DNA of 18,697 nt from DATAFO01 sp046728935 (GTDB lineage Bacteria; Actinomycetota; Thermoleophilia; Solirubrobacterales; 70-9): contig JBKPFS010000056.1 in assembly GCA_046728935.1 (NCBI GenBank), positions 1 to 18,697 of the forward strand, written 5' to 3'. The notes under the pieces were generated by a model. The model was not told the origin of the DNA, ran no database searches, and worked only from the letters and a program-made list of their open reading frames with translations. Below, one piece after another: positions 7,656 to 14,365 of this stretch (positions are counted from its first letter, which is position 1; each line of letters begins with the position of its first letter). The position numbers and the translations under genes are program-made.

Positions 7656-7775
7656 CGATGGGTCAGGGCCCTGCCCGCAACCCCGTCGGCGCGGACGCGG
7701 GAGCAGAAGAATGAGCCCGAGCCGTAGGCGAGGGCAATGTGTTCATGCGGGAGCGGAGCAGCCGACGGGCAGTTA
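7656..7775. other. 120-bp convergent intergenic region with inverted repeats
   Basis: This separates the ABC operon from the convergent stop of the next gene. It holds a perfect 10-bp palindrome CAGGGCCCTG (7664-7673) and a perfect 9-bp inverted repeat, CCCGTCGGC (7682-7690) and GCCGACGGG (7761-7769). Inside it is a hairpin, GCCC-GAG-CC-GTA-GG-CGA-GGGC (about 7715-7735). GCGGGAGC occurs twice (7697-7704, 7747-7754). There is no T-tract, so a classical terminator is not shown. A bidirectional terminator or a structured RNA is possible. Confidence 0.3.
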
Positions 7776-8495
7776 TTACGGGCTGACCCCGCCCGATCCG
7801 GAGCCGGTGCCGCCCGTGGCGCCGCCGCCGGTACCGGCGCCGCCGCCGGTTCCGGGGGTCGCGCCGCCGCCCGTGCCGGTGGCGCCGGTGGCCGGGGCGG
7901 TGGGAGCGGGCGTCGCGGGGACGACGGGGGTGGTGGTGGTGGGCGTGGTCGTTGTCGGCGCAGCGGCGCCCCCGGTGGTGGCCGGGTTGCCGCATACCTT
8001 GAACCCGAACTCCTCGGCCGCGGCCTGGGCGTCCGCCTCGGCCGTGGCCTCGGTCGCCTCCGCCTCGCTCGCCGCCTCGACGTCGTTGGCCTGAAGCGCC
8101 GACTCGCGGTCCTGGATTGCGCTCACCTCGTCCTGGAGGGCGCGGAGGAAGCGGTTCGCGGCGTCGGCGTCCTTGTCTGGCTGGTTGAGGGTCTGGAGCT
8201 GATCGAGCTCGCCGGAGACGAGCTCGGCCTCCTGGCCGGCGGCGGCGCTCGTGTCGGAGGTGTCGATGGACGCCAGGGCGGTGTTCGACTCCTCGCAGAT
8301 GCCGTCCGCCTCCGCGATGTAGTCCTTCTTGGGCATCGTGGTTTCCTCGGGCGTGGTCGTCTCGCCGAGGTTGGTGATCGCCGGGGCGCTGCCGTCCTCC
8401 TCGCCGCCGCACGACTTGACCAGCAGGACGATGATCACGAACACGCCGATGAGCGCGCTGAGCGCGACGAGGCGCCTGCGCTGGTAGACGTCCAT
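7776..8495 (-). CDS. Membrane-anchored hypothetical protein with a Thr/Pro/Gly-rich tail
   Basis: A 239-aa protein with a short basic N-terminus (MDVYQRRRL) and one hydrophobic helix (about residues 10-26, VALSALIGVFVIIVLLV). A cysteine follows directly (KSCGG) but without a lipobox arrangement. The middle (about 50-165) is acidic and helix-prone with two cysteines (DGICEE, FKVCGN) that could form a disulfide and an Ala/Glu-rich run (EAASEAEATEATAEADAQAA). The last 70 residues are low complexity, first Thr/Pro then Gly-rich (ATPGTGGGAGTGGGATGGTG), resembling a wall-spanning or disordered extracellular tail. I recognise no family. ATG 8495 is supported by TACCTT 7 nt upstream. Convergent with the ABC operon. 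Confidence 0.7.
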   Translation of the reverse strand: MDVYQRRRLVALSALIGVFVIIVLLVKSCGGEEDGSAPAITNLGETTTPEETTMPKKDYIAEADGICEESNTALASIDTSDTSAAAGQEAELVSGELDQLQTLNQPDKDADAANRFLRALQDEVSAIQDRESALQANDVEAASEAEATEATAEADAQAAAEEFGFKVCGNPATTGGAAAPTTTTPTTTTPVVPATPAPTAPATGATGTGGGATPGTGGGAGTGGGATGGTGSGSGGVSP

Positions 8496-8502
8496 TGAGG
8501 CG

Positions 8503-8508
8503 AAGGTA
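8503..8508 (-). promoter_or_regulatory. -10 box TACCTT, leaderless promoter of the membrane-anchored protein
   Basis: TACCTT on the minus strand is followed by CGCCTCA (7 nt) and ATG 8495. There is no ribosome site, as expected for a leaderless mRNA. Confidence 0.5.
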
Positions 8509-8654
8509 ACAAAGGGTTAGCCGCCTGCGTACGACGCGGATCCGCGCCTGCGAACTCGCGCCCAGCGGCGTCGGGACGGGTCGCCACCGTTACTCCGGCG
8601 CCGGGCGCGGGTTGTGCCCAAGCGGGGGCTCAGGCGTGCCGATGCCGATTGGAG

Positions 8655-9842
8655 ATGCGACCGACGCAGGGACCTTCCAGGACATCGATCGTCCTTGCCG
8701 TCGCGGCGGCGAGCGTGCTCGCTTGCGCGATTCCGGCGGCCGGCGGGGTCGGCGGCGGGGGATCCGTGCGGGTGTCGAGCACGGGCGACAACGCGGAGCT
8801 CGTGAAGACGATCCCCATCGGCCGCAGCGTCGACGACAGGCCGCAGGTGGTGATGTCGCTCGGGTCGAGCAAGGTCGGCCAGCTCGAGGACGGGGATCGG
8901 ATCGAGGGGACGGCCGAGGTCGAGGTGACGGTGTGCCTGAAGAAGAACCCGCTTCACCCGGGCCCGGGAAACCCGTGCGTGGGGAAGACGTACGGCTACA
9001 ACCCAAGGGTGCAGGCGCAGCTGGTGCTCGGCCCCACCGCGTCTTCCGCCGGCGCCGGCAGCACGGTCGCGGTGTCGGACCCGCTGCGGAAGAAGTGCAC
9101 GCAGCGCCAGCCGGATCGCAACCACCACTGCGTGCTGGTGATCGACGACGGGCGGCTCGACGTGGAGGACGCCGACGCGCTCCCGTGCAGCCCTGGCGGC
9201 TGCAACCTCAACCTGGTCGTGAGCGCGTGGGACCGCGACGCCAGGAAGGGGCACAAGCTGGCGATCGGCTCGGTCGACGCGAAGGGCCACGTGGTCGGCG
9301 ACCAGGGCGCGGTCAACGTGATCAGGTTCCGGCCGGGCGATCAGCCGAAGCCGGACCCGATCGTGGGCGAGCGCGAGCGCTCGCGACTGCCGATCAACGG
9401 CGACGACCAGGAGCCGAGGAAGAAGGTCGTCTACTCGGCGAGGCTCAGCAACCTGAACGCGGGCGAGCAGATCGCGGTGGAGGGCGCCGCGGTGGCGAAG
9501 ATCAACCACCTCGCCTACAGCGTGTTCATGACCACCGAGGTGGTGCTCTCGGAGAGCCCGGGCTCGGTGAAGAACAACGCGCCGGTGAACCTCACCTCCA
9601 CGCACGGCCGCGTGTCGAAGGGGAACGGGTTCAACTGCACGCAGGGACGCAGCGGCCACAAGACGCCCTGCGTGGCGAAGAAGGTCGGCGTGCTCGAGAT
9701 CGTCCAGAACCGCAACGCGCCCGTCTACGTCAACCTCGTCAGCGGGATCCGGACGCAGTTCCCGCCCGAGAAGCACCGCAAGGGCGACAAGGCGAAGCTG
9801 ACCGACAAGGGCTTCCTGAACGTCTATCGCTACGGGCCCTGA
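8655..9842 (+). CDS. Secreted hypothetical protein, cysteine-containing, possible two-domain beta architecture
   Basis: A 395-aa protein with an N-terminal signal peptide (MRPTQGPSRTSIVLAVAAAS then VLACAIPAAGG). The mature part is strand-rich and polar. Two segments start similarly after short linkers (PQVVMSLGSSKVGQLEDGDR with IEGTAEVEV, and KKVVYSARLSNLNAGEQIAV with EGAAVAKI), suggesting an internal duplication of a beta-sandwich-like domain. The cysteines come in nearby pairs (VCLKK/NPCVG, KKCTQ/HHCVL, LPCSPGGC, FNCTQ/TPCVA), fitting disulfides in an exported protein. No family is recognised. ATG 8655 is chosen for the signal peptide; TTG 8649, two codons upstream, is possible. GGAG directly abuts the ATG, too close for a good ribosome site. 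It is followed 69 bp later by the asparagine-synthetase-like gene on the same strand, which has its own promoter. Confidence 0.65.
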   Translation: MRPTQGPSRTSIVLAVAAASVLACAIPAAGGVGGGGSVRVSSTGDNAELVKTIPIGRSVDDRPQVVMSLGSSKVGQLEDGDRIEGTAEVEVTVCLKKNPLHPGPGNPCVGKTYGYNPRVQAQLVLGPTASSAGAGSTVAVSDPLRKKCTQRQPDRNHHCVLVIDDGRLDVEDADALPCSPGGCNLNLVVSAWDRDARKGHKLAIGSVDAKGHVVGDQGAVNVIRFRPGDQPKPDPIVGERERSRLPINGDDQEPRKKVVYSARLSNLNAGEQIAVEGAAVAKINHLAYSVFMTTEVVLSESPGSVKNNAPVNLTSTHGRVSKGNGFNCTQGRSGHKTPCVAKKVGVLEIVQNRNAPVYVNLVSGIRTQFPPEKHRKGDKAKLTDKGFLNVYRYGP

Positions 9843-9858
9843 GCCTCGGCCGTTGAGG

Positions 9859-9887
9859 TTCTGAGCGGCGGCCGCCGTGGCTAGAGT
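9859..9887 (+). promoter_or_regulatory. Promoter with TTCTGA and TAGAGT, 17-bp spacing
   Basis: A -35-like TTCTGA (9859-9864) and -10 TAGAGT (9882-9887) are separated by 17 bp. They would give a leader of about 18 nt carrying AGGAGG (9903-9908) before GTG 9912. This is the one clearly leadered start in the window, in contrast to its neighbours. Confidence 0.45.
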
Positions 9888-9911
9888 CTGCGCCTCCCCT
9901 CGAGGAGGCTC

Positions 9912-11684
9912 GTGCGCCCGTCCCGCAACGTCATCGAGCAGACCTGGCTCGCCTACGCCCTCGACGGGGAGGTCGAGGGCTCGCGCGTCGAGGCCGGAAT
10001 CGATCGGGTCGGGGAGCACTACGCCGCGCTGATCGCGGACCGGGTGGTCCGCAGCGAGCGCCGTGATCGCGGCTTGGGGCTGGTGCTGTGGCGCCGCGAC
10101 GACGCGCGCCTTCGCTGGCCGCTCTGGGTGGAGTCGGAGGGCCTCGCGGCCGCCGCGACCGCGGTGCCGACTGGATGGCGGCGGGTGGTCGGCGAGATGA
10201 CGATGGAGGAGGCGCCGCCGGCGCTGGTGCGGGCGCTCGCCGAGGTACCCGAGCGAGCGGCGGAGCTGAATCCGCCGTTCGTGATCGGGGTACGCGACCG
10301 GGCCGGCCTGACGGTCGTCAACGACTTCCTGGGCGCGGGACGGCTCTACGAGATGGCGTTCGAAGGCGGGTGGGTGTGGTCGAATCGGCTCGGGGCGCTG
10401 CCGCTGTTCGCCGGGACCGCGCCGCAGGCCGATTCCGATGCCTGGGCGATCTTCGCGGCCGCGGGTTGGTTTCTTGGCGAGGCGACGCCGATCGCCGGGG
10501 CACGCAAGGTGGCGCCGGGCTCGATCGTGCGGGTCACGACCGGGCCGAGCGGGGTGGTCGTCGAGTGCACGGCGAGCGGGGCCGCGCGGCGCGCGGTGGA
10601 GCCGCGCCGGGTTCGCTTTCGCGAGGCGGCGGGCTCGGCGGCGGACCAGGTACGGGGCATGGCCGCAGATCTGGGCGAGGCCTGGGAGGGGCCGATCGCG
10701 ATCTCGCTCACCGGCGGGCGTGATTCGCGCGTGTCGGCGGCGGGGGCGATCGCCGCCGGCATCGAGGCGACGTTCAACACCGGCGATCAGGTGCCGGGAG
10801 AGGTCGATGTCGTGCGCGAGCTGGTGGGGAGCGCGCCGGTCGAGATGGATCACAGCGTCTACTCGCCGGAGCCTGAGGAGGAGCCGACGGACGATCTGCG
10901 CCAACGGATCCGCGACATCCACCTCGTCCACGACGGGATGCGCAACCCGCAGGAGGTGCGGCGGCCGACCGAGGTTCCCCAGCGCCACTGGCCCGTGCCA
11001 ACGCTGTCGGGCCACGGGGGCGAGCTGGGGCACGGCTTCTACTACGGCCGCAAGGACAAGCTGCGGAAGCTGCGCCGCGGGGGTCGGCAGGCGGTCGTGG
11101 GACAGCTCGAGCGCAATGCGAGGCGGCGGCACTCGGCGGCGACCGAGGAGGGCTACGGGCTCTACATGTCCGAGTGCGAGCGCACGCTGGCGGAGGGCGA
11201 GTCGTACGGGCTCTCGGGCCCGGTGCTGCTCGACTGGTTCTACATGGCCCAGCGGCTCCCCTACCGCTCGGGGCTAGGGGCGCGGAGCGGGCGCTCGTCG
11301 GCGTGCGTGGCGCCGGCGTTCGTGCGGGGCGCGTTCGACCTGCGGCCGACGGACCGCCTGACCGCGAAGCTCCACCGGGCGGTCGTCGCTCAGCTGGTGC
11401 CCGAGTGGGCAAAGGTCGATTTCTTTCGCTCCGACTCCGAGGAGATGCCGGAGATCCACCGGACGCGGATCTGGGAGCGCCCGGGCGAGGCGGGGGTCGT
11501 GGAGCAGACGATCGCCGGGCGCGAGGGCTGGCCGGAGATGCTCGACCCGACGCGGATCGAGCAGATGTGGCGCGAGGTCCGCTCGGGCGCCGGCTCAGCG
11601 GACTACGAGCACGTCTTCTACCGCCTCGTCTGGCGCGCGGGGTACGAGGAGCACCTGCGGACGCTGGCCGCGCGAATCCCTTGA
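9912..11684 (+). CDS. Asparagine-synthetase-like protein without the glutaminase Cys nucleophile
   Basis: A 590-aa protein. The N-terminal half (about 1-215) resembles a class II glutamine amidotransferase fold, including a FVIGVRDRAGLTVVNDFLGA block, but begins MRPSRN with no Cys2, so it should not hydrolyse glutamine. The second half is an asparagine-synthetase/AANH synthetase domain. It has a pyrophosphate loop ISLTGGRDSR (264-273, canonical SGGxDS) and TLSGHGGELGHG (364-375), equivalent to the SGxGGDE motif. ATP-dependent activation of a carboxylate, using free ammonia or another amine, is a reasonable inference. Related proteins act in asparagine, beta-lactam, lasso-peptide and cell-surface glycan pathways; no partner here decides between them. 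GTG 9912 has AGGAGG 3 nt upstream. Confidence 0.75.
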   Translation: MRPSRNVIEQTWLAYALDGEVEGSRVEAGIDRVGEHYAALIADRVVRSERRDRGLGLVLWRRDDARLRWPLWVESEGLAAAATAVPTGWRRVVGEMTMEEAPPALVRALAEVPERAAELNPPFVIGVRDRAGLTVVNDFLGAGRLYEMAFEGGWVWSNRLGALPLFAGTAPQADSDAWAIFAAAGWFLGEATPIAGARKVAPGSIVRVTTGPSGVVVECTASGAARRAVEPRRVRFREAAGSAADQVRGMAADLGEAWEGPIAISLTGGRDSRVSAAGAIAAGIEATFNTGDQVPGEVDVVRELVGSAPVEMDHSVYSPEPEEEPTDDLRQRIRDIHLVHDGMRNPQEVRRPTEVPQRHWPVPTLSGHGGELGHGFYYGRKDKLRKLRRGGRQAVVGQLERNARRRHSAATEEGYGLYMSECERTLAEGESYGLSGPVLLDWFYMAQRLPYRSGLGARSGRSSACVAPAFVRGAFDLRPTDRLTAKLHRAVVAQLVPEWAKVDFFRSDSEEMPEIHRTRIWERPGEAGVVEQTIAGREGWPEMLDPTRIEQMWREVRSGAGSADYEHVFYRLVWRAGYEEHLRTLAARIP

Positions 11685-11701
11685 GGGTCGGAACGCGACT
11701 C
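11685..11701 (+). terminator. Weak hairpin after the asparagine-synthetase-like gene
   Basis: GGGTCG-GAACG-CGACTC can form a 6-bp stem with one G-T pair, starting right after the stop codon. T-rich sequence (CCTTTGCAGCCTTTTCT) follows a few bases later, not immediately, so terminator activity is uncertain. Confidence 0.25.
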
Positions 11702-11708
11702 GATCCTT

Positions 11709-11747
11709 TGCAGCCTTTTCTGACCCATAGGTCCCAAGAATGCTGCA
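11709..11747. repeat. Nested inverted repeat upstream of tRNA-Gln
   Basis: The outer arms TGCAGC (11709-11714) and GCTGCA (11742-11747) enclose the inner arms GACC (11722-11725) and GGTC (11730-11733) around CATA. The segment is markedly less GC-rich than its surroundings. Confidence 0.35.
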
Positions 11748-11780
11748 GTCGTGGGGCGCGGAGCGGGCGGGGTCGCTCGC

Positions 11781-11786
11781 TACCCT
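11781..11786 (+). promoter_or_regulatory. -10 box TACCCT for tRNA-Gln
   Basis: TACCCT lies 12 bp before the mature tRNA 5' end, leaving room for a short 5' leader. No convincing -35 box is visible. Confidence 0.4.
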
Positions 11787-11798
11787 GAGAGACTCGCT

Positions 11799-11870
11799 TG
11801 CGGGGTCGAATAATCGGCAATTCGCACGGCTCTGGACCGTGAGATCGGGGTTCGAGTCCCTGCCCCGCAG
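11799..11870 (+). tRNA. tRNA-Gln (anticodon CTG)
   Basis: A full 72-nt cloverleaf. The acceptor stem is TGCGGGG/CCCCGCA; the D-arm is GAAT-AATCGGCA-ATTC. The anticodon arm CACGG-CTCTGGA-CCGTG has anticodon CTG reading CAG. The T-arm CGGGG-TTCGAGT-CCCTG has one G-T pair. The weak U1-A72 pair and the G73 discriminator are Gln identity features. The 3' CCA is not encoded. The gene converges on the oxidoreductase gene that ends 21 bp away. Confidence 0.95.
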
Positions 11871-11891
11871 TTCAGATGCTGGCCTCCGCGC

Positions 11892-13121
11892 CTAGCTGAT
11901 CGCTTCCAGATCGCTGTCGACGTCCGCCAGCGCATCCCTCTGCGCTGAGATATCCGCCCCCGTCTCGATCAGCGTTCGCGCGTGGGCGAGGTCGTCCGAG
12001 CGCTCCACTGACAGCGCGCCCTTCACCCGCCCGTCCTTCAGATACCAGGCGCTGAACTCGCCGCCATCGCGGTCGCCCCGCCAGACGATCTCGTCCCACT
12101 CGAACGCCGGTCCCACGTACTCCAGGCTCGCCCAGTCGGCCAGGTCGCTGAAGAAGTACGGCACCACCCGGTAGGGCTCGGACTCCCCGAGCATCGCCCC
12201 GCCCACGTACTGCCCCTGCTGGAGCGCGACGTCCCAGTGCTCGACCCGAAGGCGCTGCCCATGGACGGCGCTGTCGTACGAGCAGGCATCCCCGGCCGCG
12301 AAGATGTCCTCCACCGACGTCTCGAGCCTCGCGTCACAGACGATCCCGTTTTCGACCTCCAATCCGGCCTTCTCCGCGAGCACCACGTCGGGCCGCACCC
12401 CCGCCCCGATGACAACCATGTCGCCCTCGACCGTCCGCCCGCTCTTCGTCACCACCGACTGCACCCTTCCCGAGCCCTCGAACGCCTCCAGCTCCTCGCC
12501 GCCGAAGACCTCGATCCCGTGGTCGGTGAGCACGTCCTGGAACCAGCGCCCCGGCTCGTCGCCGAACGTCCGTGAGAGCGGTACCTCCTCCAGCATCAGG
12601 ATCGTGCACGTGGCGCCCCTCGCGGTGAGCGATGCCGCCACCTCGCAGCCGATATAGCTGCCCCCGATTAACACCACGTGGTCCGCCGCCTCGGCCTCCT
12701 CGCGGATCGCGTCCGAGTTACCGAACGCCCGCAGGTAATGGATCCCCTCCAGCTCCGCCCCCTCCACGCGCAGAATGTTCACGTTCGCACCGGTGGCCAG
12801 CAGCGCCTTGCCGAACGTCACCTCCTCCCCACCCTGAAGCGTCGCCCGCCGCTCCGCGGGATCGAGCGACATGACGTTGGTCCGCATTAGCAACTCGACC
12901 CCGTTCTCCTCATACCACTCCGGCTGATTGACGTAGGCGTCCTCGCGTGACGCCTCGCCCCGCATGTACTCCTTTGACAGCGGCGGGCGCTCGTACGGCG
13001 GCTCCGACTCGCGCCCGACGAGCAGCACCGATCCGTCCGCGCCGCGCTTTCGCAGCTCCGAGGCGCAGTACGCCCCCGCCATGCCCCCGCCGACGATCAG
13101 GAAGTCGACTTCGCGCGCCAT
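11892..13121 (-). CDS. FAD/NAD(P)-dependent oxidoreductase, ferredoxin/rubredoxin reductase-like
   Basis: A 409-aa cytoplasmic flavoprotein of normal family length. An N-terminal FAD Rossmann motif (FLIVGGGMAGAYCASELRK, glycines 11-16) is followed by the RPPLSKEY segment typical of ferredoxin/rubredoxin/AIF-type reductases. A second Rossmann motif, VVLIGGSYIGCEVA (glycines 153-158), binds NAD(P)H. EDIFAAGDACSY is the second FAD contact. The C-terminal third (YVGPAFEWDEIVWRGD) fits the family's reductase C-domain. No ferredoxin or oxygenase gene is adjacent, so the electron acceptor is unknown. It lies 30 nt downstream of the RCK gene without an obvious promoter, so it is probably co-transcribed and may sense or adjust redox state for the transporter module. 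That last point is inference from position only. Confidence 0.85.
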   Translation of the reverse strand: MAREVDFLIVGGGMAGAYCASELRKRGADGSVLLVGRESEPPYERPPLSKEYMRGEASREDAYVNQPEWYEENGVELLMRTNVMSLDPAERRATLQGGEEVTFGKALLATGANVNILRVEGAELEGIHYLRAFGNSDAIREEAEAADHVVLIGGSYIGCEVAASLTARGATCTILMLEEVPLSRTFGDEPGRWFQDVLTDHGIEVFGGEELEAFEGSGRVQSVVTKSGRTVEGDMVVIGAGVRPDVVLAEKAGLEVENGIVCDARLETSVEDIFAAGDACSYDSAVHGQRLRVEHWDVALQQGQYVGGAMLGESEPYRVVPYFFSDLADWASLEYVGPAFEWDEIVWRGDRDGGEFSAWYLKDGRVKGALSVERSDDLAHARTLIETGADISAQRDALADVDSDLEAIS

Positions 13122-13151
13122 CGCCGTCGGTGACCCCAGGCGCCGGGCGGC

Positions 13152-13838
13152 CTACCCGGCCGCCGCCCCGTCGGGGCCGAAGTAGGAGGTCAGATCCTCC
13201 TCCACGGTTGGGTCGAGCACGGCGAGGATCTCGTCGCCCGCCTCCAGCACGGTGTCCGGGCCGGGCACGAACCCGCGGCCCTCCCGCAGCACTGAGATCA
13301 GCAGGCTGCCCTCGGGCATCTCGAGATCGCCGACCCGCACCCCGGCCGCCCTCGAGTCGTCGGGGAGCAGCATCTCGATGATCTCCAGCCGCTGCTCCGG
13401 GAGATCGAGCAGGTGAACGAGGCCGTACTCCGGCACCTCGTGCTCGATCAGGCGCAGGATGAGGTCGGTTGCGGAGACGACGGGCTTGATCCCGAGCAGG
13501 TCGAAATGCTCGCGGTTTCGGGGGTTGTTGACCCTGGCGATGATGCGCTCGACCAGATACTTCTCCTTCGCCACCTGGCAGATCAGCATGTTGTCCTCGT
13601 CGTCGCCGGTGACCGCGATCACCATGTCGGCGCGCGAGATCCCCGCCCGCTCGAGTACCCACAGCTCGGACGCGTCGCCGTACTGGATGTTGTGCTCGAG
13701 CTCCTGCTCGACGGTGAGGTACCGGTCGCGGTTGTTCTCGATAAGGGTCACCTCGTTTCCCTTCTCGAGCAGCTCGCGCGCGAGGTTCCAGCCGACCTTC
13801 CCGGCCCCAACGATGATCACGTACATCTGCTCCGCCAT
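13152..13838 (-). CDS. TrkA-family RCK protein (RCK_N plus RCK_C), CeoC-like
   Basis: A 228-aa cytosolic regulator. Residues about 5-125 form a TrkA_N Rossmann fold: IIVGAGKVGWNLARELLEKG, then Glu at the end of strand 2 (TLIENN), which favours NAD(H). Residues about 145-212 form an RCK_C/TrkA_C ligand-binding domain (LLPDDSRAAGVRVGDLEMPE, then TVLEAGDEILAVLDP). Such proteins gate K+ channels and transporters in response to NAD(H), ATP/ADP or c-di-AMP. Its length and arrangement resemble the mycobacterial ceoB-ceoC pair, which as I recall also neighbours an APC-type permease (Rv2690c). ATG 13838 overlaps the upstream stop by one base (TGATG), so translation is coupled. Confidence 0.85.
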   Translation of the reverse strand: MAEQMYVIIVGAGKVGWNLARELLEKGNEVTLIENNRDRYLTVEQELEHNIQYGDASELWVLERAGISRADMVIAVTGDDEDNMLICQVAKEKYLVERIIARVNNPRNREHFDLLGIKPVVSATDLILRLIEHEVPEYGLVHLLDLPEQRLEIIEMLLPDDSRAAGVRVGDLEMPEGSLLISVLREGRGFVPGPDTVLEAGDEILAVLDPTVEEDLTSYFGPDGAAAG

Positions 13839-14317
13839 CAGCCGCCGCCCTCGGCGCGCGCGGAGCCCACCGGCGCGCCCTCACCCGCGCGCTGGGCCGC
13901 CTCCCGGACCTCGTCCTGGAGCATCTCGATCGCCACCTTCGTCGGGCAGATCGTGTGCACCCCGTGCTCCTCGTACCACTTCGCCCGGTAGGGGTCGAGC
14001 ACCCGGGCGATCACGGTGGGCACGTTGAACCGGCGCTTGGCGATCTGGGCGATGATGATGTTTGTGTTGTCCCCGTCGGTGGCGGCGACGAACGCATCCG
14101 CCTGCTCGATCCCGGCCGCCCTCAGCGCCTCCATCTCGAGCGCCGTGCCGACTGTGAACTGACCGCCCATGTCCTCCCACGAGCGCTCGAGCCCGATCTC
14201 GAGGCGCGCGTGCGACTCCGGATCCTCGTCCAGGCACGAGACCTCATGCCCATCGCGAAGCATCGTGCGGGCGACCGATGAGCCCACTCTTCCCGCGCCG
14301 ACGATGAGGACGAACAT
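13838..14317 (-). CDS. TrkA-family RCK_N-only protein, CeoB-like, without RCK_C
   Basis: A 159-aa protein consisting of a single TrkA_N Rossmann domain (FVLIVGAGRVGSSVARTMLR) with an acidic strand-2 end (CLDEDPE) and the conserved DAFVAATDGDNTNIIIAQIA and IARVLDPYRAKWYEEHGV blocks. It ends in a Gly/Ala-rich tail shortly after the RCK_N fold, so the C-terminal ligand-sensing RCK_C domain is missing. Full-length two-domain relatives are about 220 aa. There is no RCK_C coding remnant, because the next gene starts at its stop. It probably forms a hetero-oligomer with the following RCK protein. ATG 14317 has TAGTAT 7 nt upstream. Confidence 0.8.
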   Translation of the reverse strand: MFVLIVGAGRVGSSVARTMLRDGHEVSCLDEDPESHARLEIGLERSWEDMGGQFTVGTALEMEALRAAGIEQADAFVAATDGDNTNIIIAQIAKRRFNVPTVIARVLDPYRAKWYEEHGVHTICPTKVAIEMLQDEVREAAQRAGEGAPVGSARAEGGG

Positions 14318-14324
14318 GGCGCTG

Positions 14325-14330
14325 ATACTA
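14325..14330 (-). promoter_or_regulatory. -10 box TAGTAT, leaderless promoter of the RCK pair
   Basis: TAGTAT is followed by CAGCGCC (7 nt) and ATG 14317. It lies in the 48-nt gap after the upstream permease stop, so the RCK genes can be transcribed independently of the permease. Confidence 0.55.
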
Positions 14331-14365
14331 GCCCGCGTACCCGCCGCGGCCAGCCCCGCCAGGCA

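Noticed and set aside
7776..7990. Short GCC/GGC-rich repeats that might suggest a tandem array
   Set aside because: They encode the Thr/Pro/Gly-rich tail of the minus-strand protein; the units are irregular, so this is low-complexity coding sequence.
9373..9384. Perfect palindrome GCGAGCGCTCGC
   Set aside because: It lies inside coding sequence (GERERSRLP) and is explained by GC-rich Arg/Glu/Ser codons.
8517..11132. 871-aa open frame on the minus strand
   Set aside because: It is antisense to the secreted protein and the asparagine-synthetase-like gene. Its product is Arg/His/Pro-rich without domain motifs, a typical high-GC shadow frame.
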